A stretch of 64,000 nt of DNA from Parelaphostrongylus tenuis (lineage: Eukaryota > Nematoda > Chromadorea > Rhabditida > Metastrongylidae). Below are positions 46,801 to 60,071 of this stretch, in pieces (position 1 is the first letter of the stretch; each line of letters starts with the position of its first letter). The DNA is taken from the NCBI GenBank assembly GCA_019055375.1, contig JAHQIW010000303.1:124001-188000 (forward strand). The letters are read 5' to 3'. The position numbers and the translations under genes were made by a program. The notes under the pieces are model-generated. The model saw nothing but the letters and a program-made list of their open reading frames with translations, did not search any database and was not told the DNA's origin.

Positions 46801-48700
46801 AGACCTTCGGAACGATAAATGCGAACAAACGACTTGAATGCTAGAAGTGCTAGGACCCTCATAGTAAAATGTGATCACGGATCGTGCAAATAAATTATTA
46901 AGAATTTAAACAATCTGCTCCACGCGTAAGAGTTGAAGGCACCCACCGTTTTCTCTTTTAAAGGTCAAACCACACATATGTTGTTCTTAGATCATAATGA
47001 AACTTGCTCACACCACAAAATCATTCTGTGAAAAAGTGCAGTCTCATGTAAGACGAGGTGTTCGTTCTTTTCCATTCATTCTTAGATCCTCAAAATTAGT
47101 CTGAAAAGCCTCGGTATGTTTTCTGATCTCTATTTTTCTAGATAAACGAAGCCCTATTCTACAGTGAGTGAATACACTACGACTAATTCATTCCCAAAAC
47201 GATTAAACACCAAGGTGTGTGGCCTAAATTCTGGTACAAATCACGACAATTACGATTCTGTGGAATTGACAATCCTAACGTGAAAGTCGAAACATCAACG
47301 TGCATCTTGTTGAATCAAAATGACTTAGTTTCAAATTCAAATTAGTTCGAAATGATGGATGCCTCACTACCACGATTTAATTTTTTGCTCTGAATTCCTA
47401 TTAGCATCATATGTGACTCAGTGATCTCACTCCTGAAACAGCGGAACAACGGAGAAAAATGGCTGGCGTTTCTTAACGGATTAAGGTTTATGCACTGGCT
47501 TTTCAGTAGTATTATAGAATGTTCAGCGATTAGAGGAATTTCCTTTTCTCGGCGCGTTTTGGCTCATCAGCGACAGTTCCTAGGGCTAAAATCATAATCA
47601 AGCCCATTTACGATGAATTGCGAATTTTCGGAAATGATCAAGAAGGACGAATCCCTCCTTATTACACTTGACCTGGCGCCTTTTCTCCGTATGATTATTT
47701 TACCTGGGTGGTTTATTCGTTAATCCACGTGGGCGACAAGGGTAGTTCTGCATAATGTAGAGTGGTGATGTACAATGACTTTCATTAGTACTATAGATGA
47801 TTTTTCATATAGTATGGATAGCAATACAGAAAATATGATAAGCTTCTTAAAAGACAAGGTCTCCGATTCGTCAGCCATCGGATTGCAACAACAACAACAA
47901 CAACAACAGCGAATACAAATACAATAAGCATTGCGTCAATTCACTCATACGGTTTTCGCTGCTCTACTCAGAAAGACGTGTAAACTTATCAGTCGATCAG
48001 GGCAAGTAAATTACTCGCTCCAAGAGTGAACGGAATTCGGCACTGAAAATTATTTCAGCCTAATATTATGCAAAGAACAAATGTTGCAACGATAGAGTTT
48101 GTTAACAGTGGAGAAAATTGATGAAAATTCTTCAATTTTTCGTGATTTTCCAGGACAAGTTTCATCTATATAATACGATTTATCAAAACCAGACATCCGT
48201 CTGAATCCATAATTTTGCTAGGTAGATGGAGGTAGAAAAAAGTACGAATAACACCATTGAGATTACAACGTCGATTCGTTAGGCAGCTAGACTGCATGTA
48301 GAGAGTTCCATAAAAAACACAATGTAAAGCTTCGATTTAAAGAGCCTGACACTCCTAACCTACTTTAGAACATGCTTTGGATTCCCAACGGATATGTTGC
48401 CAGCAACTCTAATCTTGACTCATTTTAGGAAGTACTATTTTTTTCGTGTACGGTGTCCGATGAAATTCGTAAAAATAACTGAGGTGACGTAGAGATTTCT
48501 TGTGTGTAACACTTACGAGTGCTTACTGCATTTTTGCTAATCGTATGTTTTGAATACCGTTGTAATAAATGCCGGCTACCGAGGAGTATGTCCTGCATTT
48601 CGCTTTTTTTTTGCAAGATTCAAACAAAAGAGGAATGCTAAATGGATTTTAGTACTGAAGCCTGAAATACACCGAAAGTCGTGCTTTACTGAAAATCACT
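43810..48700. other. gene-free interval
   Basis: Contains the (CAA)n tract, a repeat block with AGCTGACGTTTCGGCTGTTA at about 44510, and a dispersed-family piece at 46590-46860 (AAGATTTCGTTTTCTTCAT and its near complement ATGAAGAAAACGAAATCTTT, a hairpin). No gene seen. Confidence 0.45.
47885..47909. repeat. (CAA)n tract
   Basis: About eight CAA triplets. No coding frame surrounds it. Confidence 0.8.
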
Positions 48701-48708
48701 AAAGAAAG

Positions 48709-49003
48709 GATAAAGGATAAAGCTCTCGCGTTGATCAATCCCTAAGGAACGCGCCATCCATTCGTCTTGAACTTCTAACTTCGTTTGAGGTGATTGAATG
48801 CATGTCTCTCCTTTGAAATGACTCACGGTGACCTCCCGCTGTACCAAGTTAGTGCAGCTTACCTTCCTAGACAAGTCTAGATCAGTGTGGTAGCAATTTA
48901 TCGACCCCGAAGGGATGGATGGCTTGATGAGCTAGGAGCGCTAGATCGAACTAACGACCTCATATGCGACATTGAGCACCTCTAACCACTGTACCACATG
49001 AGC
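48709..49003 (-). repeat. long tRNA-derived SINE copy
   Basis: Minus-strand copy with the same head, body and tail order as 41777-42070. The tail end lies at 48709-48730 (GATAAAGCTCTCGCG on the plus strand) and the head at 48985-49003. The box B-like segment is read at about 48945-48962 on the minus strand. Confidence 0.8.
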
Positions 49004-49183
49004 TAATGCCAAAAATCATGTTAAATAAAAAATAGAAACACTGCAGGTTTCAGTTGCATAGTTAGAGTGAATGCTAAATGAAAGCAGCAATTGCTTGTAG
49101 TCACGCTGTGAACGCAAAGCCCAATTCAAATCTTAAAATGAGAAAAGTTTCTGGAATGAATAAGTCTTTTTTATATTTGGCAG

Positions 49184-49311
49184 ACGATGCTGCTTTGCTA
49201 TTACTTTCTACTTCGTCACGTTGTCGGATCGAATTTCGTCACACTGTCGGATCACATGAAGACCTTGTATCAGCTGTTGCGGCGTTTATTAGCTATGCCA
49301 AAGCTCCTAGA
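49184..49311 (+). CDS. single candidate exon, unrecognised
   Basis: After TATATTTGGCAG the frame is open for 42 codons and ends at a GTGATT donor in phase 0. It reads DAALLLLSTSSRCRIEFRHT and then GSHEDLVSAVAAFISYAKAP. Amino-acid make-up is protein-like and the stretch is richer in GC than its surroundings. No neighbouring exon could be linked, so this may also be chance. It could belong to the same + strand gene as 52977-53269. Confidence 0.25.
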
Positions 49312-50099
49312 GTGATTTATTTCCCAAAATTCCCGTTCGTGAATGTTTAGCTGGAAAGAATCACTTAGTAGTTATGTACTGATAACAAATCGCCTCTTTC
49401 TCAGGTTTTTGAAAAATGTTATTGCTGTTTTTATCTCGAAAGGGGACTTGTTCTCGTGCAAAATACCTTCAGAGAACTGATTAATGTCCATCAATTTTAT
49501 TTAGCATTGATCAAATTTCTCGTCTTATCGTTTCAAATTTCAGAGCGATTCCATCCCACGTCCGTTTGTTGACTGATGATCGATTGTTCGTTTTTGGCTG
49601 TTGAAGCATAAATTTTCTCTCTCTTGTTTGTTCTTCTCCACCATTGCCACTCCTCCAGCTACGCAATTAACAATGGTCGCAATTCCGATGTTACTGTGTT
49701 TTTCCATCAAACTTTTCAGAAAATTTCGATAAAGTTGAAAGTTTCGGCAGATATTCGCTCGGCCTGTCCTCGATATCTATCTCTATCACAGTATTTCTAT
49801 CTGGAATATACATAGTGGACATTCAGTGTCTAAATTTTCATTCCTTTCCAGTACTTTGAATCTGCACATTTTCGCTGAAGGGGCAAAAACAAAGAAACTA
49901 CATCAAAGATAACTCAAAATCTTGGACGGCAATTGAATTAACGTCTTACCCTTTCCGAAGGCAAGGGAAGATTCCTTGTAGATTCTAATCATCCACTAGC
50001 TATCAGGTCACCTGGGCACAATGTCGATTTGGGCTAATCGGGCCATACCCGTAGACGGTTGACTGGTGGCAGCTCTGATATTTCGTTTCACAGAGCGAG

Positions 50100-50205
50100 T
50101 GATAACACAACGGGTACCACGTTAGTGGAGTGGTTAGCACACGCATCCGAAGGTGAACGCGTGTTCAACTTCCCCCGGGCTTCGAAGTTTCTCATACCAC
50201 TCAGT
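50100..50205 (+). repeat. short tRNA-like SINE copy
   Basis: Reads TACCACGTTAGTGGAGTGGT, TAGCACACGCATCCG, GCGTGTTCAACTTCCCCC (altered box B) and CGAAGTTTCTCATACCACTC. Confidence 0.55.
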
Positions 50206-51520
50206 GCTCCTGGATATATAAAATTAGAATTGTTATCGACTATCAAAATCAATAATATTTCGCATTCACAACTTTTAAGACACGCATTCGTTAGTTGGTC
50301 CTCGATTTATAACGTAGCGATTTTGAATCAGAAGGTCCACATCATCCACCAGTTTGCGTATTGTATTACATAAAAACAATTTATACACGTTCTCCTATGT
50401 GCCCGAATGTGGTGAAACTCGTCATTGGTTTTTCCTGTAAACATCTAGGTGACGAGAAACAGTCCACTCTGACGTAGTACAGATGCACTATAGATTATCT
50501 CCAGGAAGTGACCATTCCCTCTTTTGTCACGTCTCTAATTTTGTCCCCTATGACCATCGACTTTTTGCCTCCTCTACAAGAGCGATAGTCTCTCGCTGAT
50601 CATAAAAAATTAAGTGACATAGAACAATGATAAAGTGCAAAAAAGCACTAGCGCTGATACGAAGTTTGTGTTCAACAAGCTACCGATTGACTATGAGTCC
50701 AGCAAAAGGACTCTATGTAGCAGAATAGGTTGCAAAAAAAGTATGTACTGAAATCTGTGCATGCGATCCGAAACATGCGGATACTTATGTATAATCAGTA
50801 AATAGGATCGTTGGAAGGTGATACGAAATATTCTAGAACAATTACTTGACGTTCTATTCATAATCGAGTTCATGGTAACTTTCCAGTCAAATCAATGTTT
50901 CTTTGCCACCTACAAGTCGCTTTTTTTCCGATAGGTTCGTTTGTGTATCTGTGTTGTGTCTTCATGGCTTCTAATTCAAGATTTCTTCTTCTGGTAACTT
51001 AGAACTTTTTATGAATCAAGGACTTCATTATGTGCTTTCCATTGTCCGATAATCCTAAACAGGTCTTGGTAATATTGATCATACTTCTTCCAGCTTTTCT
51101 GCCTGCTGTACATTATCAATAGCATAGGGCCTTTTGAAGAATGTGTTAGTGGAGAAGACAATGACGAAGGGTTTCTCTATTTTTTTCCACTTTTGCACTT
51201 GCCTTCGCCTCTTTAGCCACCCAGTGTCGAATGCAGATCGTTCATTTCAACAAATGATTACACTGAAAATATTTCGTCAATCTTTCCAAATAAACTGTTC
51301 AAACATCCTTGTGTCCACCTACCACTCCCTTATTCAGTATATCAGCGTGTTCTCCAGTCGCTACTTCGACGAGTACGACCTCTTCTCATTGCCCGTTTCC
51401 GAAAATACTCCAATACCAATCACTTCTCTGTTGGATTTTGATTTAATAGGCCACTGGATTGGATTTCTAAGGAAAGCGTGATGTAAATGAAGAAGCCGAA
51501 ATCTAAACGCATAACAAATT

Positions 51521-51538
51521 AGCTCTCTCTCTCTCTCC
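51521..51538. repeat. (CT)n tract
   Basis: Short CT dinucleotide run of about eight units. Confidence 0.75.
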
Positions 51539-52976
51539 GAAAATGTTTTCATATCGCAGCAATTTTCTTTTCCATTTTTGAATGTTGCATTGGTTCCACT
51601 ATATCGCTGTGCTTTCATGGAAAAAAATCTTCGAACTCCAGCTCGACCACCAATGGATTTCTTTAGTCTAAACCTTCACCTGTAGCCACACCTATAGGGA
51701 TTATTTTCCTGAGTGATATTCGAAACTCTTGGCCTGAATTTCTAACCAATATCTACGAATTGTTTCTGCAGATTTCCCAGCTACAGCTACTTTTGTGATG
51801 ATTTGCAAACAAGTCAATTTTCTGGATTTCATAACATGCTCATCAACACCTTATTCGTATTTTCATCAATGGTTCAGTTTAGTTTGTGCCAGCTAATGGC
51901 TATTCAATTCAGTGCTGTGTTTGTTCATGTTCATGGTGACGTTTCGTCTATTGTGTCCTGCTCCATAGCTACACTACCCACCTACGAATGGTGCTGTTTT
52001 GCGTAAGCCGCAAATATGCCCATGTTTCAAGTGGTTGTTTCACAGGAATTGAGCAGAATCCGCGTTGTAACGTTGTTTGTCCAACTTGTTGAGTTTGTCG
52101 AAGGTTCTTGAAACTTACGATAAGGTGAGGAAAAGAGCACGTAGAGGACACTCAGCACGATAATCGGCCACTTGTTGTGAAGCTTCTTTTGATCATCTCG
52201 TTGAAAAACTTTGGTTTTTAAGATATATTCACACTTGACTTGTGTTTATGTCCTGCAGATATGTCTTCGTAAGAATTGCGATGAGTGCGTCTGTGTGATG
52301 TGGCTTTTAGCACTACGGATATTGGCTGTGGTATCTCCCACTCATTCGTTCTTTTGTCTTCTGTGTAACACCTTTTGAACACTTATGTTTAACTAAGAAT
52401 TCCATATCCTTTTGATGCATGAGTGCTAACTTGGAAAATCCCTCAACGAAGCAAATTTGAGATGTCATCGAATCATGGGCCATGAATACTCTCAATTCCG
52501 CGATTCAAAGTTTGTTTAAGAGTTTGGTACATGCACTTCGACGAAGCAAGTCGTTGTCACTCATTACCAGTTGATAGCATACACCTGAAGGCGATAATCG
52601 AAGTTGACCCACTAAAATGCAAAAGTTACCTCATAATTTTAACGGCAATTTAAGAAACGCAATGAAAGTTGGCTAGAAATTTGAAATTATGGGCCGTATT
52701 CATGAGAAACGTTTACTTATTGAAAAAGAGGAAGTTAGCTAGTGGATATGAGAATCTCGCAATTACATTACTCATGCGGAATGGGGTTTTTTTGGACTGA
52801 ATCAAATCGGTTACTCTATGAGAAGTTTAGTTTCCGCTCAAAGTGAAAAAACTCTCGACCTCGCTAGCGATGTTGAAGTCAGGTTTCGATGTACCTGGGG
52901 TTTTTTTCAAACTTACTTTTTATTTCTAAATTTCTCTATTTAATTTCACTATTGCACGTCTTTTATTATGTTAAAG

Positions 52977-53269
52977 TTAATGAAGCAGATGCTTCATTTA
53001 TGAAGTTGATAGATCCAAGAATAGCTGACCATACACCACAGCAGAGAAATTTCGCTGTTTCCAGTGGTTCATTTTGGTGCACAAGTTTTTCGTAATCACT
53101 CAACGTCTTTCACTTCAATTTATTTGCAGAAAAAAAAGCCGCTACAACGAAGAATAAAATAACCTCTGTGGAACCATCTGTACGAGCCAAACTGCATGAT
53201 AATTATAAGCACTACAGAAAAATTCTGGTGAATCAAGTGAATCTTCACAAAATGTATGTTTTTTTTTAG
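52977..53269 (+). CDS. 3' end of an unrecognised gene, two exons
   Basis: Exon 52977-53066 (after TTATGTTAAAG, donor GTTCAT) and exon 53130-53269 (after TATTTGCAG, ending in TAG) join in phase across a 63-base intron. The peptide includes NEADASFMKLIDPRIADHTP, then EKKAATTKNKITSVEPSVRA, then KLHDNYKHYRKILVNQVNLH and a short tail. It is basic and lysine-rich towards the C-terminus. A GTATGT donor-like site at 53254 lies just before the stop, but the next AG is 16 bases away, too close to splice, so I read through to the stop. Family not recognised. Confidence 0.4.
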
Positions 53270-54533
53270 AGGAAACTTCGTCACCAGTGTGTGAAAACCT
53301 AAAAACTGCCGAATAGGACGTAATTATTTAGTGATTGAGACCGCATCGCATTGCCACCACATTAAGGATTTGTTTGAGGAGGAGAAAACAGAACTTAGTA
53401 ACAACCGCAACCACTTATACTATAGATAGTAAATGTCTGCAACACAAATTGATTGCAGTGCTTCCAAAGACAAAGACACAAACATGTGTTCTAGATAGTA
53501 CGATAAAAAGGTGGCATAAAAAGTACTGGGAGATTTGCGATTATTAGGTCAACTGAAGAGAAAGCAGACTTTAAGGAAGTTTTCAAATGCTGTAACTAAA
53601 GTCGAGAGCAATTTAATATTGCGAAGGATAATTGAAATCCACGTTTTAACGACAGGTTGCATTCGCGCTTATTTTGCTAGCCAAAAACTTCAAAAACTTG
53701 AAAATGATAATTTTTTCGAAGGTGTTGCCGTTTATATTTGGAACCGTTCCCTTGAAAATGATTTTCAAGATTCTTCTAAAGATGGTGGTGTGTTGGGGGA
53801 AGTACGGAAGGAGAGATAGAGTTTGTAGCTCAATTCACTAGAGATCTTCATTTGTTGTGTAACAAGTGGTCAAATGCTGTGCATAACGATTACGCTATCA
53901 CACCTTACCAACGATTAATACCTACGTTGAATTGTTATAAGAACTCCAACGATTTTGTGACAATGTATTTATCTCTCGAGCCTTTTATGAGCTCTTTTGT
54001 GGGCACTTATACAGTGCAAAGCACATGTTTCGGCTTTGCAGCCTCGTCAATTGCTCAGTTGCTTTTGTCTGAGGGGTAGATCTCGTGTGGGAAGTGATTT
54101 TCACTTAACATGCAGCAGTGTAACATACAACGTTTTTCATTGTAGATCGATTCTTTTGAGTTCTCCTACAATGCACTCAATTTGTTTTCATTAGGAGGGA
54201 ATGGATTGATAAACCACACTTGACGGTACTGACTTTAGACAACTTTCTATCATTTTTACTAATTCTTGTCCATTTACTTATCAAGAAAACGCTGTGGAGA
54301 CTAATTTACTGCTTTTTTATATGAGTAAGCACAAGATATTCAATATGCTACCTGTTTACAGCAGCTGACGTTTCGGCAGGTAACAGCTGTAAAGCTGTAA
54401 ACAAAGTTGTTGTAAATAGATCGTTCAATTTAATAACAACCTCGTGTTTGCTCAACAAGAAATATGGGAATTGCTTTTTAGCTTGGAGGGAATCCTTTTT
54501 CTATTTTAACACTATTTTCTATTCTATTTTCAT

Positions 54534-54808
54534 TATGCAGTAGTGCAGTGGTTAGAACTACCCTGCGGCACACACGTGGTCGATGATTCGACCATGTTCG
54601 CAAGGCTCACCAAGCCTTCGATCCCTTCGGGATTAGAATTAATACCAGTCTTGCCTAGGTGAATAACAGCTCTGAACTGGTGCACCGCTAAGCCACCGCG
54701 AATCATTATAAAGGCCAGATAAGCATTCAGTCACCTCAAACCATGCTTGATGAAATCGAATGCATAGCGCATCCACTCAGGGATTGATCAATGCTTAGCT
54801 TAACCTTC
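54534..54808 (+). repeat. long tRNA-derived SINE copy, diverged
   Basis: Plus-strand copy starting GCAGTAGTGCAGTGGTTAG. The middle matches the family ('AAGGCCAGATAAGCATTCAG', 'GCGCATCCACTCAGGGATTG'). The head is more diverged than in other copies and its box B-like segment is damaged. Confidence 0.72.
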
Positions 54809-55199
54809 ATCTCATTAATGCAGACTGTGCCGCCGAAGAGGTTACAGAGCCCATGACCACATTATCCTCAGATATACGGTAGAAGCATTTAAATGTTTAT
54901 CTAACTGCTTATTAATCACTTTAATACGTCGTCTGTATGTTTCTAATGTGCGTGTAAATACCTAAGAATAAGATTGGCTTTAGCAAAATAACGTTTCACA
55001 AGAGAGATTCTTTGGTCTTTGTTCAGTATATAAGCCCGGCTTGGTTCATCTCAACTAGAGTTCCAGAAATGCTTATGCTCCGTTCAGCAACGTTCAATTT
55101 ACCTTTCCTGATTGTCTTTTGAAATAAATCTGTCCAACTTCGGCCGTGTTCTTGACGCAATAGAACACAAAAATTTAAGAGTCAAACACAAACAATCAA

Positions 55200-55317
55200 T
55201 CATATGTATATATATATATATTATATATATATATATATACGTATATATATATGTATACACATGCATATATATGTATTATTATATACATACACATGTATAC
55301 ATATATATGCACGTATA
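55200..55317. repeat. (TA)n tract left of the inserted SINE
   Basis: TA and TATG microsatellite. Together with 55619-55727 it formed one tract before the SINE insertion. Confidence 0.85.
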
Positions 55318-55618
55318 AATGGGATAAAGCTCTCGGCGTTTGATCAATCCCTGAGGGATGCGCCATGCATTCGACTTCAATTTTTAACTTCGTTTGAGGT
55401 GACTGAATGCATATCTGGCCTTTACAATGACTCGCAGTGGCCTCCCGCTGAACCGAGTCAGTACTGCTTATCCTCCCAGACAAGTCTGAGACCTGCCTAG
55501 TACCAAATTACCGACCCTGGAGGGATGGATGGCTTGGTGAGCCATGAGCGCGAGATCGAACCATTGACCTCGTGTGCGACGCGGAGCACCTCTAATGATT
55601 GCGCCACATGCGCCGCTC
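55318..55618 (-). mobile_element. full-length long SINE with target-site duplication
   Basis: A complete copy of the 300-base SINE lies in minus orientation inside a (TA)-rich tract. It is flanked by an exact 14-base direct repeat, TATATGCACGTATA, at 55304-55317 and 55619-55632. That is the expected footprint of LINE-driven retrotransposition and fixes both element ends. The copy is little diverged from the family pattern, so it is probably among the younger insertions in the window. Confidence 0.9.
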
Positions 55619-55695
55619 TATATGCACGTATATAGATACAATATATATATATACATTTAAAAATACATATATATATCTATATTTATATCTATATC

Positions 55696-55727
<32 letters not shown>
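55619..55727. repeat. (TA)n tract right of the inserted SINE
   Basis: Begins with the second copy of the 14-base duplication and continues as TA/TATC microsatellite. Confidence 0.85.
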
Positions 55728-55739
55728 GCACTTGCCTCT

Positions 55740-58400
55740 CAGCGTTAAATGATAGTGTCGTGTGATTTATTATAGTTCAGAATACTATAACACCGAGCTG
55801 CGTCCTACATTGAAACCTCTTTATAACCATCGGGAACTAAGCAACTTTTTATAAGGTAGCATCACCTGATAGCTGAATTTTGTGACTCTGCTCTATTCAA
55901 GCGCAAGTAGCGTCACCTCATCCGCTTGGATACAACATACCGTTTACATCACCTTATATAAACATGTATGCATATGTATGCGTAATATAATATAAACATT
56001 ATTCTCCATAAAATAACAAATGTTGTCCGTCACTTCCTGTGGGATTCACATGAACTTTCTGTGAAGGCAATTGACAGCTTATATATAGCTCTCTGTACAA
56101 CTCACCCTATCAGATTCTATCAGCGGAGAATTTTTCAACATAGCCTTTCAAGCATCAACTCTAATTCATTTTATCAAGGCTCCACCCATTTTAGAAGGAA
56201 TATGAGCATTCTCTTTCGGTTTGTATAAGTAGTGCTCTTAAGTTTCTATCATCCAATCGCCTTCTTGTTTTACGTGGGAGAATTAGACGTACAAATAACT
56301 CATTGGTCTAATTGTTATAATCGCAAACTCCCAGTCGTCTGCTATGATTTCTCTGTTCAAATCACCGATATTTCAATTATTCCTTATTTCATGATGAAGT
56401 TACAAGTCTTTTCACTTCTCCGGTATTATATAAGTTTACCACGCTCTATCTAAGCTCCAAGCAGCTACTATCTGCTCCTTATCTCCTTGACCAAGTTGTA
56501 TTTCATATGAAACTTCTCAATCAATTACATTACCATTCTACTGCAGACGCAATTCATATTTTCGATGTTACTTCTTGCTAAATTAGCTTATCTTTGCTTG
56601 TTCATTCTGAGTCTCATTTGCGCCCATACTGTTCGCGTTTCTTGATGCTGCGGTATCATTATCATTCTAATTCGTTGTAACAAACGGTTTGATAACCTGA
56701 GCTTGAATTGCGAGCTGTGGCACCCACAAAATGTTTTGCGTGGCAGGTTGAAAAAGAGTAGCAACTCATCATATAAGACAGTCACCAAGAACTTTTTCTT
56801 CGCTATCATATCAATTTTTTTCTGAAGAAGCGTATTAATGGGTGGCAGTTAGGACTCACCAATTCGGCATCATCGTTTGATTTAACCCTTATTCGGACGA
56901 TGAAGGTCATCGACCCACAAACTTCTAAAGGTCCTTTTACGCTGAAGAAAGCTTTTATCTAGAATTAAAGTAATCATTTAAGAGCTTAAATCTCGGAGAT
57001 TTCAATACCTTACTTAATCTTCAAAAAGACCTCTAGTACCATGTAGTAGCAAAACTAAATTTATTTTTCACACTCAGAATTTCCTCAGCTAAGGTGTGTG
57101 AATCGCTTTTTGTTGGGCTACACTAACTCGTTCGATAGCCCAAATCTCGATGAATTTGATTCTTAAGTTGGTTCTCGAAATTCCATAGGGCGCACTGTGA
57201 GAGCGAAAATAAATTCACGACAATATTCTACGCACATAAGATGCTTATATACACAAAAGAGTACAGCGTTGTAGAGAAAATCATGTTCTATCAGAGTTTA
57301 CGAGCAACCTCAAATGTTTTCCGAAACAAAGAAAAAAATCTTTGTTGAAAAACGAAAATCACGCGCCATTGGCAGTATCGATTACGCTGCCGGCCACAAA
57401 GGGTTCAGTTTAATTATTGGTGGTTTCCCACTTTGAAACTGGTTGCCTATTTTTCCAGGTCACACTGCTTGACCTTTTCAAGGACTTTCGCTTTATGGTG
57501 GTAAGGAAGCCTAGCTGTGTGTTCATCTGTGGTGAAGATTCTCGCTGCCACATTTTCCACTTATGTAGTAGCCCTTATTAGCTGTCAGAAAACGTCTATA
57601 AATGAACACCTGACCACTGACGTAGATTAGAAGCAAAGTCATTATACAAAATTTCAAGGCTTTTTGATTACTTCCTTGTTAATACGCCAGAATCAATGAG
57701 GGATACCTGTGTGATATATTCCTGTCAAATTGTACCTTGGTCATTATATATAGCCTAAACGAGTTTTGATAAAAATAACCTTGTTCAATCGATGTCATTC
57801 TGCTTCGAATCCGGTAACTCAATTAAGCAAGTTATGGTGCACTCGACCCAGATAGGATTCTTTAGATTTTGATGGTGAGGTGGTTAACCATCGTCAATTA
57901 CGATTTATAGGATTTGAAGACCATTGTGTTCTAAACTAGCATAGTTTGATTTGTATTTCTTCATTCAAGGCACGGACACGGAGCTCGTCTAATCGCGCGA
58001 CAGTTTACGGTCAAGTATAGGATGTCATGCTTCCATCGAATGCAGCCTCCAATCACTCCTCATATTTCTGCCGACAGGCAATATCTGTACATCTTTCAAA
58101 GCAAGAAAAGCTTAATATTTGTTAATAGTATGTAACTTTTTGTTTAATCATGCATACAGATTGCTCGACTTATTGTTCATCGGCAAAAAAAAACTCACGT
58201 AGTTATCCATGGGCTCCAAAAATCATTTACTCCGTTCTAAGGCGGGACCTACGTTTCTTGTCAACTAAGGCTGTACTCTGGGGATAGTGCTTGAATCAAT
58301 GCTCAGTAGTGGAGGCATCTCGTTCCCCGGGTTCGTTATCACAGCTGTGTTTATTGTGTTCAAGTGAATAGACTGAAAGGTCATAAATCTGGGTTGCTAC
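55740..58400. other. gene-free interval
   Basis: AT-rich. A reversed piece of the widespread family lies at about 56890-57060. Nothing else can be named. Confidence 0.4.
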
Positions 58401-58410
58401 TAAAAGCTGG

Positions 58411-58575
58411 TCATATTTTCTCGGAAATTTCGGAGCGTTTCTCCATACTATGGAATCCTTCCAGAATACTATCGTAGTCTTCGGTGAAATCATTTTCAAC
58501 ATGTTCTTGATGCATAGAAAGAACGTCGTTAGAGTTTACAACTGATTTTCTCTCTTTTTGCGATAGAGTTTGCAC
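58411..58575 (-). CDS. candidate terminal exon, unrecognised
   Basis: On the minus strand a clean acceptor, CATTTACAG, is followed by 54 open codons and a TGA. The peptide reads VQTLSQKERKSVVNSNDVLS and continues into a glutamate/aspartate-rich segment with NDFTEDYDSILEGFHSMEKR. The hydrophilic, acidic composition is unlike typical translated intergenic DNA here. An internal GTATGG could be a donor. No partner exon was identified. Confidence 0.25.
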   Translation of the reverse strand: MQTLSQKERKSVVNSNDVLSMHQEHVENDFTEDYDSILEGFHSMEKRSEISEKI

Positions 58576-60071
58576 CTGTAAATGTGATTGGCTTTTTCGT
58601 ATCAAAAACTCGGCTTTCCTTATCCAGGTCTGATTCCAATTTCTATATACATTTTGATTTTATTTTCTCACGTGGTACACAGTCCCCGGCAGGCAGCAAT
58701 CGCTGCCGTGTTTATAGCATTCGATCGTGAGGGAGTAAACTCCTTTTTTTTTATCTTACTATTGACATTAGTCCGTGCTGATGACCTGGCGACTCAATCG
58801 TCTTTAGAGGGTTTTGGCAAAAACCGGGAACTGCGAACATCTTACTCTCACTGAGGAGCAAGGAGACAGGTAAACAATTCGTAGCTAAAACTATACCCGA
58901 ACTAGACATCTAGCCATGTGATGTTATGTCACATTACGATTTTTCAGAAGCGTATTTATAATAAAGGGCACGCTTCTACGCTTTCATATTATAAACGATG
59001 GACACAACTAGCACCTTGATAAACATGCGATTTGATCTGCACAAGGACGTGATTCTTTTTGGGCTCACTAATTCATTAGTCCCATCTAGGTCAGAAAATT
59101 GGCGGCAACGTTTCCTTGGGAAAATCTTGCTCCCTCCAATCACATAATTTGAAACAGGGTCTACAGTGAAGATGTGCTAACGCCTTAGCACGACTTTGCC
59201 AAGAACCAGAAGAGATTCCACTTGCCGAGCACTTCAACAACATTTTTTGAGAATGCATAAATTCTCAAGCAGCTGCCGTACTCTCATGCACATACGATGG
59301 TCTTCATGGTGCGAGGAAACGAATCGAATGCAAGAAGTGTTTGAATTCGCACACTTAATGTCGGTCTCTTAATAGAAACCAGTATAAACGTATTCCGCTT
59401 CAAATTTTGATTACAATTTGTCACTAATACAAAGCAGTGACAGATAATTCGTATCATTGTTTTTATGTGTCAACAAAAAAGGTGAGGAAGCACTTTCGAA
59501 GCAATGAAATTGACTGCAAGAAGAACATTGTGTAGCTGCCCAGCTAGATCGTAATCGTAAAAAATCACTCTTTTAGCGATTTGAAATGACTTGAGGCTCG
59601 AGATCTGACTTTCCTGTTAATGCATCATTGCTGGTGAACAAATTGTATGTGAGTCATGACACAAATCAGTATGTTTAAGCCCTCTTTGCGTGATTTAAAT
59701 TTTCTTGCTTTCATATTCTCATAAGAAACATGATAGGCTTCCAAGAATTTTCTCAGGACTTCTGCCTATGGTATGCTTCAAAAAGTAGTTCAAACTGTAC
59801 TACACTTTTTTTGAACCCACTGCCATATAATCTCGGTGGGAATAATCAATGTACTGTTTCATTGATATGGTGTCGCGCGATTATTATGAAACTATATTAG
59901 GCATAAATGAAACAGTACAAAATTTGGATTTTTCGGTTATAAAGAGACAAGTGAATATTCGAGCTCATTCGCTGTACAAAAATTCTCATAGAGTGTTAGT
60001 AGTCCTTAGTAAGCATGAATCTCTGACTGGACCCTTACGTGGCCGGTTTTTCAGAACACCTCTTTGTGAAG

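Noticed and set aside
51134..51481. 115-codon plus-strand frame
   Set aside because: Composition follows the AT-rich background, no recognised motif, and a frame of similar length on the other strand is equally plausible; kept out of the annotation.
55196..55500. Frames rich in tyrosine and isoleucine
   Set aside because: They are translations of the TA microsatellite and the inserted SINE.
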